The translations under genes were made by a program, and so were the position numbers. Source: Muricomes intestini (GTDB taxonomy: Bacteria; Bacillota; Clostridia; Lachnospirales; Lachnospiraceae). Taken from it: a DNA stretch of 64,000 bases. The notes under the pieces were generated by a model, which worked only from the letters and a program-made list of their open reading frames with translations, did no database searches and was not told the origin of the DNA. The DNA lies in contig NZ_SLZZ01000007.1 of NCBI RefSeq assembly GCF_004346165.1, positions 62,001-126,000 of the forward strand. The letters run 5' to 3'. This document shows positions 55,560 to 64,000 of this stretch, in pieces; the stretch's first letter is position 1; each line of letters starts with the position of its first letter.

Positions 55560-57164
55560 TTATTCCTGAGGACCGGCGGAAACTAAAGCCTTTCCAGCCT
55601 CATTCCCCCCATATTTTGCAAAGTTCTTAACAAATCTCTGTGCCAAATCCTTAGCCTTAGCTTCCCACTCGGAAACATTTCCATACGTATCCCGGGGGTC
55701 AAGAATATTAGAATCTACACCCGGAAGCTCAGTTGGAACTTCAAAGTTGAAGAATGGAATCTTCTTTGTAGGTGCGTTCAAAATATCACCATTGAGAATC
55801 GCATCAATGATACCACGTGTATCACGAATTGAAATTCGTTTACCTGTACCGTTCCATCCGGTATTTACGAGATATGCCTTAGCACCGCTCTCTTCCATTT
55901 TCTTGACAAGCTCCTCAGCATACTTTGTAGGATGAAGTGAAAGGAATGCCTGGCCAAAACAAGCAGAAAATGTAGGTGTAGGCTCTGTAATACCACGCTC
56001 TGTACCAGCAAGTTTAGCTGTGAAACCTGACAGGAAATAGTACTGTGTCTGTTCAGGTGTAAGAACAGATACCGGTGGGAGAACCCCAAAAGCATCTGCG
56101 GACAGGAAAATTACATCCTTGGCTGCCGGAGCAGAAGAAACCGGGCGGACAATTTTTTCAATATGATCAATAGGATAAGATACACGTGTATTCTCTGTTA
56201 CACTGCCGTCAGTAAAATCAATCTTGCCTTCTGTATCTAATGTTACATTCTCAAGAAGAGCATCACGCTTAATTGCATTGTAAATATCCGGCTCAGATTC
56301 TTTGTCCAAATCAATAACCTTGGCATAGCAACCGCCTTCAAAATTAAATACACCATTATCATCCCAGCCGTGCTCGTCGTCACCGATGAGGAGACGCTTA
56401 GGATCTGTTGAAAGAGTTGTCTTTCCTGTTCCTGAAAGGCCAAAGAAGATTGCTGTATTTTTACCGTCCATATCTGTGTTTGCGGAGCAATGCATAGAAG
56501 CAATCCCCTTCAACGGCAGATAATAATTCATCATGGCGAACATACCTTTCTTCATTTCTCCGCCATACCATGTATTTACAATAACCTGTTCACGGCTTGT
56601 AATATTGAACATGATTGCTGTCTCTGAGTTCAGTCCTAACTCTTTATAGTTTTCTACTTTAGCCTTCGAAGCATTGTAAACAACAAAATCAGGCTCAAAG
56701 TCCTTGAGTTCTTCAGCTGTAGGCTTGATAAACATATTTGTAACAAAGTGAGCCTGCCATGCCACCTCAACAATAAAACGTATTGCCATACGTGTGTCTT
56801 TATTTGTACCACAAAATGCATCTACTACAAATAATCTCTTATCGGAAAGCTCCTCCAGTGCAATTTTCTTTACTGTTTCCCATGCTTCTTGTGAAGCCGG
56901 CTTATTATCGTTCTTAAATTCATCAGAAGTCCACCACATAGTATCTTTTGAATTCTCATCTAACACAATGAACTTGTCTTTGGGCGAACGACCTGTATAT
57001 TCACCCGTCATTACGTTAACTGCACCAAGCTCACTTTCCTGTCCTTTTTCGAATCCTGCAAGCTCTGGTTTTGTTTCTTCTTCAAATAATTGTTCATAAG
57101 AAGCGTTATACACAATTTCTGTTGTTCCGGAAATACCATACTTGCTTAAATTGATTTCTTCCAT
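55560..57164 (-). CDS. pckA: Phosphoenolpyruvate carboxykinase (ATP)
   Basis: PckA interconverts oxaloacetate and PEP with ATP/ADP; in fermenting anaerobes it can run towards oxaloacetate. About 534 aa, with [12 protein letters not shown], the kinase loop [33 protein letters not shown] (in part) and [17 protein letters not shown]. The ATG at 57164 is preceded by GAGGTTGAAGGTAAT and matches the family N-terminus; the frame extends 17 codons above it. Confidence 0.97.
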   Translation of the reverse strand: MEEINLSKYGISGTTEIVYNASYEQLFEEETKPELAGFEKGQESELGAVNVMTGEYTGRSPKDKFIVLDENSKDTMWWTSDEFKNDNKPASQEAWETVKKIALEELSDKRLFVVDAFCGTNKDTRMAIRFIVEVAWQAHFVTNMFIKPTAEELKDFEPDFVVYNASKAKVENYKELGLNSETAIMFNITSREQVIVNTWYGGEMKKGMFAMMNYYLPLKGIASMHCSANTDMDGKNTAIFFGLSGTGKTTLSTDPKRLLIGDDEHGWDDNGVFNFEGGCYAKVIDLDKESEPDIYNAIKRDALLENVTLDTEGKIDFTDGSVTENTRVSYPIDHIEKIVRPVSSAPAAKDVIFLSADAFGVLPPVSVLTPEQTQYYFLSGFTAKLAGTERGITEPTPTFSACFGQAFLSLHPTKYAEELVKKMEESGAKAYLVNTGWNGTGKRISIRDTRGIIDAILNGDILNAPTKKIPFFNFEVPTELPGVDSNILDPRDTYGNVSEWEAKAKDLAQRFVKNFAKYGGNEAGKALVSAGPQE

Positions 57165-57275
57165 ATTACCTTCAACCTCTTTTCTTTTATTTTGTAATTT
57201 GATCAGCACCTGCAAATGCAGGATTTAAGGTGCCTAAGTAAGAATTAAAAAAGAATCAAAATCTCCCGCATTATA

Positions 57276-57303
57276 ATTATACATGATTTGCCAAGAAAAT
57301 CAA
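57276..57303 (-). promoter_or_regulatory. Promoter of pckA
   Basis: Minus-strand -35 TTGATT (57298-57303) and -10 TATAAT (57276-57281), spacer 16 bp, giving a leader of about 105 nt. The leader contains a small perfect hairpin CCTGCATTTGCAGG near 57210. Confidence 0.65.
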
Positions 57304-57390
57304 TAAAATATTCAAACAATGATAAAAATTTGTCATATTTAATCAATATTCCAGCTTTTCCGACAGCATCTTTAAATACATTAATCTAAA

Positions 57391-57520
57391 GATACCAGGG
57401 TCAAAAGGTCATGCGTTTCATGCTTGCATGAAAAAGCATGACTTTAGGATTGCGGGAGCACAAAGTGCGGAGCAATCCGTAGGTATCAGGGGGCAAAATA
57501 CCTTTTGACCCCTACATCAT
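57391..57520. repeat. 55-bp dispersed repeat, long copy F2 (pckA-HAD gap)
   Basis: Starts with the 55 bp identical to 44141-44195, continues through a second hairpin (GGATTGC and GCAATCC arms, 57446-57478) and GGTATC (57482-57487), complement of the initial GATACC. It ends with ACCTTTTGACCCC, an inverted partner of GGGTCAAAAGGT near the left end, then CCCTACATCAT as in F1. The HAD stop codon and its last nine or so codons lie inside. This element accounts for most of the 321 bp between pckA and the HAD gene. Confidence 0.9.
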
Positions 57521-58166
57521 CTAAAATATATTCTGCTGCTTCCATGGGCTCATCTATAATGATATCTGCTCCTGCATTTTCCAGTTCTTCTTTGCTCCCA
57601 TAGCCGTACAGCACACCCATGGAGCAGATTCCTGACTCTTTTGCCCCTTTGATATCATAGTCTCTGTCCCCTATCATTATGGTACTGCTCCGATCCTGTA
57701 TTTGGCATTCTTCCAGAACATATTCTATAACTTCCGATTTCTTCGTCCGGGTTTCATTCATCAGACTGCCTCCCATAAAATCAAAATACTCGGAAAGGTG
57801 ATAGTGATCCGCTATTATTCTGGCAAAATACTCAGGCTTGGATGTGGCCATAATTATGGTCTTCCCTGCTTGTTTCAAGGTTTGAAGCAGCTCAGGAATT
57901 TCCTCATAAACCTCATTTTCAAAAATCCCTTTTTCCTTATAATATTCCCTGTAGAACTCAACAGCCCTGCTGCTCTCCTTCTCCGAAAAGCCGCAGTACC
58001 ACTTAAACTGCTCCTTCAAAGGTGGCCCGATAAAGCTGCGGAGACCGTCTGGGTCACTTACTTCTATCCCACATTTTTTCAGGGCATATTTTACGCTGTT
58101 TATAATCCCCGGGCCGGAATCGGTCAAGGTCCCATCCAGGTCAAACAAAACTGTTTTAATTTCCAT
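57486..58166 (-). CDS. HAD hydrolase, phosphoglycolate phosphatase-like
   Basis: This 226-aa protein has motif I VLFDLDGTLTDSGPG (6-20), motif II MATSKP, a lysine in KSEVIEYVL, and motif IV MIGDRDYDIKGAKE. It resembles phosphoglycolate or pyrophosphate phosphatases (PpaX/Gph group); the substrate is unknown. The C-terminal VGVKRYFAP and stop are encoded by the right end of repeat F2. An AGGAGGACAT site precedes the ATG. Confidence 0.87.
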   Translation of the reverse strand: MEIKTVLFDLDGTLTDSGPGIINSVKYALKKCGIEVSDPDGLRSFIGPPLKEQFKWYCGFSEKESSRAVEFYREYYKEKGIFENEVYEEIPELLQTLKQAGKTIIMATSKPEYFARIIADHYHLSEYFDFMGGSLMNETRTKKSEVIEYVLEECQIQDRSSTIMIGDRDYDIKGAKESGICSMGVLYGYGSKEELENAGADIIIDEPMEAAEYILDDVGVKRYFAP

Positions 58167-58210
58167 ATGTCCTCCTATTTAATATCTGACTATTTTGCGT
58201 ATTTACATAT

Positions 58211-58268
58211 TTTTTGCAGTTGTTTAAAACAACTGCAAAAACGGAGTTCAAAGGGGACAGTCCCCTTT
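58211..58268. repeat. Two-palindrome repeat, variant copy E
   Basis: Read on the minus strand: AAAGGGGACTGTCCCCTTT (58268-58250), spacer GAACTCCG, then a perfect 15-bp inverted repeat with half-site TTTTTGCAGTTGTTT around one base (58241-58211). The layout and spacer equal those of copies B and D (GAGCTCCG) although both palindromes differ in sequence. It lies immediately after the greA stop and may be its terminator. Confidence 0.85.
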
Positions 58269-58772
58269 TTAAAATTCTCTGATTTTATCGTTTTCTTCAT
58301 TTTGGGTTTTTATGATTTTGCGGATTACTACGTAATATCCGAAATCGTTGTTTACTTTTACGTAGACTCTGTCGTTTAGTTTATGTCCCAGTATTGCTTT
58401 TCCGATGGGGGATTCGATGCTGATGCGGCCGTCGATGGAGTTTCCCCGCACAGATGTGACCAGGCGGTATGTTTCTACCTCGTCATCATCTTCGCAGTAC
58501 AGTTCTACTGTGTTATTGATTCCGACCTCATCCTCACGGGAGGTGTCCTGCACAACCACAGCGGTCTTGAGCATTCTCTCCAGATAGCGGATACGGCTCT
58601 CATTTTTGTTTTTATCTTTTTTTGCCGCATGATATTCAAAGTTTTCGCTTAAATCTCCGTGGGCACGTGCCTCTTTTACAGCCTCTATAGCCTGTTTGCG
58701 CACCACCAGTTTACGGTGTTCGATCTCCTCCTGAATCTTTTTCACATCACTTTTGGTCAGTTTCTCATACAT
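58269..58772 (-). CDS. greA: Transcription elongation factor GreA family protein
   Basis: Gre factors rescue backtracked RNA polymerase by stimulating RNA cleavage. The 167-aa protein has the N-terminal coiled coil (1-75) with the tip ARAHGDLSENFEYHAAK holding the acidic residues, then the C-terminal FKBP-like domain with SIESPIGKAILGHKLND. A longer, charged C-terminus (KTQNEENDKIREF) is slightly unusual. It starts 8 bp after gpmI. Confidence 0.92.
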   Translation of the reverse strand: MYEKLTKSDVKKIQEEIEHRKLVVRKQAIEAVKEARAHGDLSENFEYHAAKKDKNKNESRIRYLERMLKTAVVVQDTSREDEVGINNTVELYCEDDDEVETYRLVTSVRGNSIDGRISIESPIGKAILGHKLNDRVYVKVNNDFGYYVVIRKIIKTQNEENDKIREF

Positions 58773-58780
58773 TTACTTCA

Positions 58781-60322
58781 TCAGTCCTTTATCAACAAAG
58801 ATTTTCCTGTCATTTCTTTTGGCTGTTCCATTCCCATTAATTCTATCAGTGTAGGCGCAATATCTGCCAAGCAGCCGCCTTCTCTTAGTTTGTACACCGG
58901 GTCAGCATTTACAAGAATGAACGGCACCGGATTGGTCGTGTGAGCAGTGAACGGTTCTCCTGATTCATAATCGGTCAGCTGTTCTGCATTTCCGTGATCT
59001 GCACAGATGAACATCTGCCCGTTCACTTCCTTCACGGCCTCAACGGCTCTTCCCACACACTCGTCAACAGTCTCTATCGCCTTAACTGCTGCTTCCTCGA
59101 CTCCGGTATGGCCAACCATATCCGGGTTGGCAAAATTTATAATAATCACATCATATTTTTCGGATTTGATTGCTTCTACCAGCCTGCTGCACACTTCATA
59201 GGCACTCATCTCTGGTTTTAAATCATATGTGGCAACCTTAGGAGATTTTACAAGAATTCTGTCTTCACCCTCATTTGGTGCTTCCACTCCACCGTTGAAA
59301 AAGAACGTAACATGGGCATATTTTTCTGTCTCAGCAATACGGGCCTGTGTTTTATTATTTTTAGCAAGAAATTCTCCAAATGTGTTTGTAATTTCTTCCT
59401 TTTCAAAGGCAACCAGTTTATTTTCGATTGTAACATCATAATTCGTAAAGCATACAAAAGTAGTCTTCACACGGGGGCCTCTATCAAATCCCTGAAAATC
59501 ATCATCACAGAATGTTCGTGTAATCTCCCTTGCTCTGTCGGGGCGGAAATTAAAGAAGACAACAGAATCCCTGTCCCTAATTGTGGCAACAGGTGCGCCG
59601 TCTTTCACAACGACAGTAGGCAGTACAAACTCATCTGTAACATCCTTATCATAGGAGGCCTGGATTCCAGCCGGCCCTGATTGTGCAGTCTCTCCCTCCC
59701 CCTTCACAAGAGCCTTATATGCCCTTTCTACTCGGTCCCAGCGGTTATCCCGGTCCATCGCATAATAACGTCCCATAACGCTTGCGACTTCCCCTGTGCC
59801 GATTTCTTTCATCTTTGCTTCCAGCTGCTCCACATATTCTTTCCCGGAAGCCGGCGGTGTATCACGTCCGTCCAGGAAACAGTGTACATAAACCTTCTCA
59901 ACCCCCTGTCTTTTGGCAAGTTCAAGCAATCCGTAAATATGCTCGTTGTGGCTGTGTACCCCTCCGTCGGAAACAAGGCCCATAAGGTGCAAGGCCGAAT
60001 TATTTTTCTTCACATTCTCGCATGCTGCAAGAAGTGCCTTATTTTCAAAGAAGCCGCCGTCTTGGATGGACTTCGTAATCTTCGTCAGTTCCTGGTATAC
60101 AATACGTCCGGCTCCCATATTCAAATGTCCGACCTCGGAATTTCCCATCTGTCCATCTGGAAGCCCCACTGCCATGCCGCTGGCATAGCCCTTTACAAAC
60201 GGACACTCTTCCATTAATTTATCCACAATGGTCGTCCTGGCCTTGGCAACAGCATTCCCCTGTTCTTTATCATTTAATCCATATCCGTCCAATATCATCA
60301 ACACCGTAGGTTTCTTGCTCAT
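58781..60322 (-). CDS. gpmI: 2,3-bisphosphoglycerate-independent phosphoglycerate mutase
   Basis: GpmI interconverts 3- and 2-phosphoglycerate with two Mn2+ ions. The 513-aa protein has VLMILDGYGLND (5-16), the nucleophilic serine in GQMGNSEVGHLNMGAGR (about 56-72), HCFLDGRDTPP, NFRPDRAREI, FANPDMVGHTG and CADHGNAEQ. Length typical. It follows tpiA after a 174-bp gap holding a hairpin. Confidence 0.98.
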   Translation of the reverse strand: MSKKPTVLMILDGYGLNDKEQGNAVAKARTTIVDKLMEECPFVKGYASGMAVGLPDGQMGNSEVGHLNMGAGRIVYQELTKITKSIQDGGFFENKALLAACENVKKNNSALHLMGLVSDGGVHSHNEHIYGLLELAKRQGVEKVYVHCFLDGRDTPPASGKEYVEQLEAKMKEIGTGEVASVMGRYYAMDRDNRWDRVERAYKALVKGEGETAQSGPAGIQASYDKDVTDEFVLPTVVVKDGAPVATIRDRDSVVFFNFRPDRAREITRTFCDDDFQGFDRGPRVKTTFVCFTNYDVTIENKLVAFEKEEITNTFGEFLAKNNKTQARIAETEKYAHVTFFFNGGVEAPNEGEDRILVKSPKVATYDLKPEMSAYEVCSRLVEAIKSEKYDVIIINFANPDMVGHTGVEEAAVKAIETVDECVGRAVEAVKEVNGQMFICADHGNAEQLTDYESGEPFTAHTTNPVPFILVNADPVYKLREGGCLADIAPTLIELMGMEQPKEMTGKSLLIKD

Positions 60323-60351
60323 ATCAGTTCTCCTTCACTTATATATCCTGC

Positions 60352-60411
60352 GTTACAGTTCAGCAAAATCGAGCTTGGCTGCAATATTGCAAATTCAGCC
60401 AAGCTCGATTT
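60352..60411. repeat. MITE-related hairpin between tpiA and gpmI
   Basis: GTTACAGTTCAGC (60352-60364) matches the MITE end GTAACAGTTCAGC at 12 of 13 positions. It is followed by a perfect 16-bp stem: AAATCGAGCTTGGCTG (60366-60381) and its complement (60396-60411). On the minus strand only a short T run follows, so it may be a weak terminator or a stabilising hairpin between the two glycolytic genes. Confidence 0.75.
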
Positions 60412-60496
60412 TTCTCGTGAATTTCCTCTTGTTTGCTGCCCCATTGGCTTCCAGACAAACTATTTTGCTAAATGTCAATGAGAGAGTTCACTAGCT

Positions 60497-61246
60497 TTAT
60501 TTATAGTTCACGATTTTTCCAAATTCAGCTTTCAGGGATGCTCCGCCTACAAGTCCGCCGTCTATGTCGGGCTGTGCAAATAATTCCGGAGCTGTAGCTG
60601 CATTTACGGAGCCGCCGTATTGGATGCGGATTGCATCTGCGGTTGCTTCATCATAAACTTCTGCGATACATGCGCGGATTCCTGCGCAAACTTCCTGAGC
60701 CTGAGCTGTAGTAGCGGTCTTTCCTGTTCCGATTGCCCAGATAGGCTCATAGGCAATGACTGCAGTTTTAGCTTGGTCTGCGGTCACATTCTGGAAGCCA
60801 ACCTTTACCTGCTGACGGATAAAGTCCATAGTCACGCCCTGCTCTCTTTGCTCCAGTGTCTCTCCACAGCACATGATTGGTGTAATATTGTGCTCAAATG
60901 CTTTCAGCATCTTCTTATTTACATCTTCATTTGTCTCACCGAAATATTCTCTTCTCTCGGAATGTCCGAGAATAACGTACTTTACGCCTGCATCAACAAG
61001 CATTGCCGGAGAAATTTCTCCTGTGTAAGCACCGCTCTCCTCAAAATACATATTTTCAGCTCCGACTTTGATACTGCTTCCTTTTACCGCCTCGGCAACA
61101 AGAACAATGTCGATTGCTGGTACACAAAATACAACATCTACATCTTCATTTGCTACTAATGGCTTTAATTCTACTGCCAGTGCAACTGCCTCACTGGGAG
61201 TTTTATTCATTTTCCAGTTTCCTGCAATAATTTTCCTTCTTGCCAT
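60497..61246 (-). CDS. tpiA: Triosephosphate isomerase
   Basis: TpiA interconverts dihydroxyacetone phosphate and glyceraldehyde 3-phosphate. The 249-aa barrel has GNWKMNKT (catalytic lysine), [11 protein letters not shown] (catalytic histidine) and [14 protein letters not shown] (catalytic glutamate), then the phosphate-binding IQYGGSVNA and GGLVGGASL. It starts 15 bp after pgk with an AAGGAGGCC site. Confidence 0.98.
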   Translation of the reverse strand: MARRKIIAGNWKMNKTPSEAVALAVELKPLVANEDVDVVFCVPAIDIVLVAEAVKGSSIKVGAENMYFEESGAYTGEISPAMLVDAGVKYVILGHSERREYFGETNEDVNKKMLKAFEHNITPIMCCGETLEQREQGVTMDFIRQQVKVGFQNVTADQAKTAVIAYEPIWAIGTGKTATTAQAQEVCAGIRACIAEVYDEATADAIRIQYGGSVNAATAPELFAQPDIDGGLVGGASLKAEFGKIVNYK

Positions 61247-61261
61247 AATATGGCCTCCTTT

Positions 61262-62455
61262 TTACTTGTCGTTAGCTGCTGCCACGCCCGGGAGCTCTTT
61301 TCCTTCCAGGAATTCGAGGGATGCTCCACCGCCTGTGGAAATATGTGTCATCTTGTCTCCATATCCCAACTGATTTACTGCTGCCGCAGAATCTCCTCCG
61401 CCGATAATTGTAACAGCATCTGTCTCAGAAAGTGCCTTTGCCACTGCCTCTGTACCTGCCGCAAATTTAGGCATTTCAAAGCAGCCCATAGGTCCGTTCC
61501 AGACAACTGTCTTAGCCGTCTTTACTGTGTCAGCATATAATTTTGCTGTCTCAGGTCCAATATCCAGTCCCATCCAGCCATCTGGAATAGCACCTTCCTC
61601 TACTATTTTTGAATTTGCATCGTTGGAAAAAGCATCTGCAACCACATGATCGGTAGGAAGGAGAAGCTTCACACCCTTTTCTTTTGCCTTTTTTATCATG
61701 TCAAGTGCATATTTACAGTAATCTTCCTCCAGAAGAGAACTTCCCACACTGCCACCCTCTGCCTTATTGAATGTATAGGCCATTCCGCCTCCGATGATGA
61801 GTGTATCCACTTTATCCAGAAGATTCTCAATAACGGAAATTTTGCTGGATACCTTGGACCCGCCTAAGATAGCTACAAAAGGTCTTTCCGGGTTTTCTAC
61901 GGCGTTGCCAAGGAAATCAATTTCTTTTTGCATCAGATATCCCACTACCGCTGTATCAACAAACTGGGTGACACCCACATTAGAGCAGTGTGCACGATGG
62001 GCTGTTCCAAATGCATCATTCACAAATACATCACAGAGAGAAGCCAAATCCTTGCTGAAGGCCTCGCCGTTCTTTGTCTCCTCCGCTCTGTAACGTGTGT
62101 TCTCCAGAAGAATAATATCTCCGTCTTTCATAGCTTCCACTGCAGCTTTTGCATTCGGTCCCACTACTTCAGGATCTGCCGCAAACTTTACTTCCTGTCC
62201 GAGCAGTTCCGATAACCTGGCTGCCACCGGTGCAAGGGATAACTCTGGAAGTGGTTGCCCCTTCGGCTTGCCAAGGTGAGAACAAAGAATTACTTTGCCG
62301 CCGTCCGCAACCAGCTTCTTAATCGTAGGCAGTGCCGCCACAAGACGGTTCTCATCTGTAATCTTGCCGTCAATCAACGGCACATTAAAGTCACATCTTA
62401 CAAGAACTCTTTTGCCCTTTACATTGATATCATCCACTGACTTTTTATTAAGCAT
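61262..62455 (-). CDS. pgk: Phosphoglycerate kinase
   Basis: Pgk makes ATP from 1,3-bisphosphoglycerate. The 397-aa protein has [19 protein letters not shown] (substrate site, in part), HLGKPKG, the GGSKVSSKI hinge segment, WNGPMGCFE and the nucleotide site [27 protein letters not shown] site precedes the ATG. It is separated from gap by a terminator-like hairpin. Confidence 0.98.
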   Translation of the reverse strand: MLNKKSVDDINVKGKRVLVRCDFNVPLIDGKITDENRLVAALPTIKKLVADGGKVILCSHLGKPKGQPLPELSLAPVAARLSELLGQEVKFAADPEVVGPNAKAAVEAMKDGDIILLENTRYRAEETKNGEAFSKDLASLCDVFVNDAFGTAHRAHCSNVGVTQFVDTAVVGYLMQKEIDFLGNAVENPERPFVAILGGSKVSSKISVIENLLDKVDTLIIGGGMAYTFNKAEGGSVGSSLLEEDYCKYALDMIKKAKEKGVKLLLPTDHVVADAFSNDANSKIVEEGAIPDGWMGLDIGPETAKLYADTVKTAKTVVWNGPMGCFEMPKFAAGTEAVAKALSETDAVTIIGGGDSAAAVNQLGYGDKMTHISTGGGASLEFLEGKELPGVAAANDK

Positions 62456-62485
62456 ACTATTTGCCTCCCTTTTCCTATTACATAA

Positions 62486-62517
62486 GAAAAAGGTCCGGTC
62501 CCATATCAGGCCGGACC
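62486..62517 (-). terminator. Hairpin terminator between gap and pgk
   Basis: Minus-strand stem GGTCCGG and CCGGACC with a 12-base loop, followed by TTTTTC. It sits 45 bp after the gap stop and about 30 bp before the pgk start. It may be partial, leaving gap more abundant than pgk-tpiA-gpmI. Confidence 0.82.
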
Positions 62518-62562
62518 CCTCGTGAGTCTATTCAGAACCAAGTTTGAAAACCTATAGTTTCC

Positions 62563-63576
62563 TCACAGTAAGGTTCCAAAGTGTTTGATTGTTCTTACCA
62601 TCTGGCTTGTGTAAGAATTCTCATTGTCATACCAGGATACAACCTGTACTTCTGTTGTTCCGTTGTCCAATGGAAGAACCATTGTCTGGGTAGAATCGAA
62701 TAAAGAGCCAAATCTCATTCCGACCACATCGCTGGATACGATTTCATCTGTGTTGTATCCGAAAGACTCGTCGGATGCTGCCTTCATGGCTGCATTTACA
62801 TGGTCAACTGTTACATTGCCTTCTACTACTGCTGTCAGGATTGTTGTGGAGCCTGCCGGGGTAGGAACACGCTGTGCTGATCCGATCAGCTTGCCGTTCA
62901 ATTCCGGGATAACCAGACCGATTGCCTTTGCTGCACCTGTGCTGTTTGGCACGATGTTGATAGCACCTGCACGAGATCTTCTTAAATCGCCTTTTCTCTG
63001 CGGTCCGTCCAGAATCATCTGATCGCCTGTGTATGCATGGATTGTGCACATAATACCTGATTTAATCGGTGCAAGGTCATTCAGGGCCTTTGCCATAGGT
63101 GCAAGGCAGTTTGTTGTGCAGGAAGCTGCAGAAATGATATTGTCCTCTTTTGTCAGTGTCTCATGGTTTACATTGTATACGATAGTAGGAAGGTCATTTC
63201 CGGCCGGAGCAGAGATAACAACTTTCTTAGCGCCTGCTTTGATATGAGCTTCTGCTTTTGCCTTAGATGTATAAAAGCCTGTACATTCCAGAACTACATC
63301 TACGCCAATCTCTCCCCATGGAAGTTCTTCAGCGTTAGCCTTTGCGTAAATCTTGATTTCCTTTCCGTCAACTTTGATGGAGTCTTCCCCTGCTGAAACT
63401 GTGTCAGCCAGTGCATATGTTCCCTGTGTAGAATCATATTTTAATAAATGAGCCAGCATAGTGGGAGATGTCAAATCGTTGATTGCAACTATCTCATACC
63501 CTTCTGCTCCGAACATCTGTCTAAATGCAAGACGTCCAATACGTCCAAATCCATTAATCGCTACTTTTACTGCCAT
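62563..63576 (-). CDS. gap: Glyceraldehyde-3-phosphate dehydrogenase, type I
   Basis: Gap oxidises glyceraldehyde 3-phosphate to 1,3-bisphosphoglycerate with NAD+. The 337-aa protein has the Rossmann start [14 protein letters not shown] (7-20), D34 favouring NAD, the catalytic C153 in [10 protein letters not shown], and [32 protein letters not shown] site precedes the ATG. First gene of the gap-pgk-tpiA-gpmI-greA series. Confidence 0.98.
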   Translation of the reverse strand: MAVKVAINGFGRIGRLAFRQMFGAEGYEIVAINDLTSPTMLAHLLKYDSTQGTYALADTVSAGEDSIKVDGKEIKIYAKANAEELPWGEIGVDVVLECTGFYTSKAKAEAHIKAGAKKVVISAPAGNDLPTIVYNVNHETLTKEDNIISAASCTTNCLAPMAKALNDLAPIKSGIMCTIHAYTGDQMILDGPQRKGDLRRSRAGAINIVPNSTGAAKAIGLVIPELNGKLIGSAQRVPTPAGSTTILTAVVEGNVTVDHVNAAMKAASDESFGYNTDEIVSSDVVGMRFGSLFDSTQTMVLPLDNGTTEVQVVSWYDNENSYTSQMVRTIKHFGTLL

Positions 63577-63682
63577 GATTAATTCCTCCTAAAGTTTAAA
63601 AGTTGTCAACTGGTATACAGTCTTTTATTGTGAAATCCCTAGACAAAACAGCTATTTGTTAAAGATTCATCAACTACGGTTT

Positions 63683-63711
63683 ATTGTACTAAATGGGAAA
63701 CAAAAATTCAA
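63683..63711 (-). promoter_or_regulatory. Promoter of gap
   Basis: Minus-strand -35 TTGAAT (63706-63711) and -10 TACAAT (63683-63688), spacer 17 bp, leaving a leader of about 100 nt. Just upstream is the stop of the PHP gene. Confidence 0.7.
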
Positions 63712-63726
63712 GTGGTAAATGCATTT

Positions 63727-64000
63727 TTATGGAAGTTGTTTAAAAATCAGTTTTCTGCCTTTAAATTCTGTGTAGTATTTAAAACCGCACTCTTTCAGGA
63801 TACCACCGGCCTGCTGGAAATCATAGGCGATATGTTCCGGCTTATGGGCATCTGCCCCGATGGTAATGATTTCCCCTCCCAGTTCATGGTAACGTCTGAT
63901 AATATCTGGATGAGGGTGGCAGAAGCCAAGGCCATACTTAAATCCCGATGTATTCAGCTCAATCCCTTTTCCCATTTCAATGATTTTTTTCAGAATTTCA
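63727..64000 (-). CDS. PHP-family phosphatase (histidinol-phosphatase-like), C-terminal part
   Basis: The last 90 or so codons of a gene entering from the right edge; the frame continues upstream as EILKKIIEMGKGIELNTSG. The sequence GLGFCHPHPDIIRRYHELGG and ITIGADAHKPEHIAYDF carries C-terminal metal-binding motifs of the PHP domain (GADAH). It resembles HisK/HisJ histidinol-phosphatase, but substrate cannot be fixed from the fragment. Confidence 0.85.
   Translation of the reverse strand, partial: EILKKIIEMGKGIELNTSGFKYGLGFCHPHPDIIRRYHELGGEIITIGADAHKPEHIAYDFQQAGGILKECGFKYYTEFKGRKLIFKQLP

Overview
The window reads as a stretch of a low-GC, Gram-positive Clostridia chromosome. Gene order, gene content and family resemblance suggest a Lachnospiraceae-like anaerobe; this is an inference from recognised families, not a database match. 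Almost every gene lies on the minus strand. The plus-strand exceptions are prs, tmcAL, a HAD hydrolase and a very large acyl-CoA dehydratase activase. No phage, CRISPR array, full insertion sequence or rRNA was seen.

Layout. 1-3585: gpsA (cut by the window edge), plsY, der and a PDZ/radical-SAM (DUF512) protein. 3793-4971: prs on the plus strand. 5045-12886: ilvA, ftsY, smc, rnc, acpP, plsX. 12887-26141: an accessory block with a 202-bp MITE-like element, a MarR regulator followed by a decayed pirin gene and a nitroreductase, and then a nitrogenase cluster read as nifH-nifI1-nifI2-nifD-nifK-nifE-nifN-B-nifV(omega)-nifV(alpha)-unknown 334-aa protein. 26142-29214: rpmF, DUF177 protein, ackA, pta. 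29480-38772: mgtE, tmcAL, DegV, DUF711, ACT protein, MBL hydrolase, coaE, polA. 38940-46672: a HAD gene and the trpEGDCFBA operon behind a tryptophan T-box. 46673-50842: a 97-aa protein, tRNA-Leu(CAA), lysA, pyk and a rhomboid-like membrane protein. 51104-57164: the 1439-aa activase and pckA. 57486-64000: HAD, greA, gpmI, tpiA, pgk, gap and a PHP phosphatase cut by the window edge.

How it works together. The nif block supplies the core set for a molybdenum nitrogenase (H, D, K, E, N, B) plus split homocitrate synthase and the two NifI PII proteins that control activity after translation. It sits between rpmF and plsX, genes that are normally neighbours, so it looks like an insertion into a housekeeping operon. 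The nifH leader carries a perfect 12-bp intrinsic-terminator hairpin just upstream of the nifH ribosome-binding site and a dyad over the predicted transcription start, which together suggest regulated read-through. The far end holds glycolysis (gap-pgk-tpiA-gpmI) with pyk and pckA nearby, and ackA-pta for acetate and ATP.

The least expected layer is a set of small palindromic repeats. One is a five-copy two-palindrome element; one is a 55-bp sequence present twice without mismatch; one is a MITE with three partial relatives. Several copies lie exactly on gene ends and supply stop codons, and in TrpC also the last residues.
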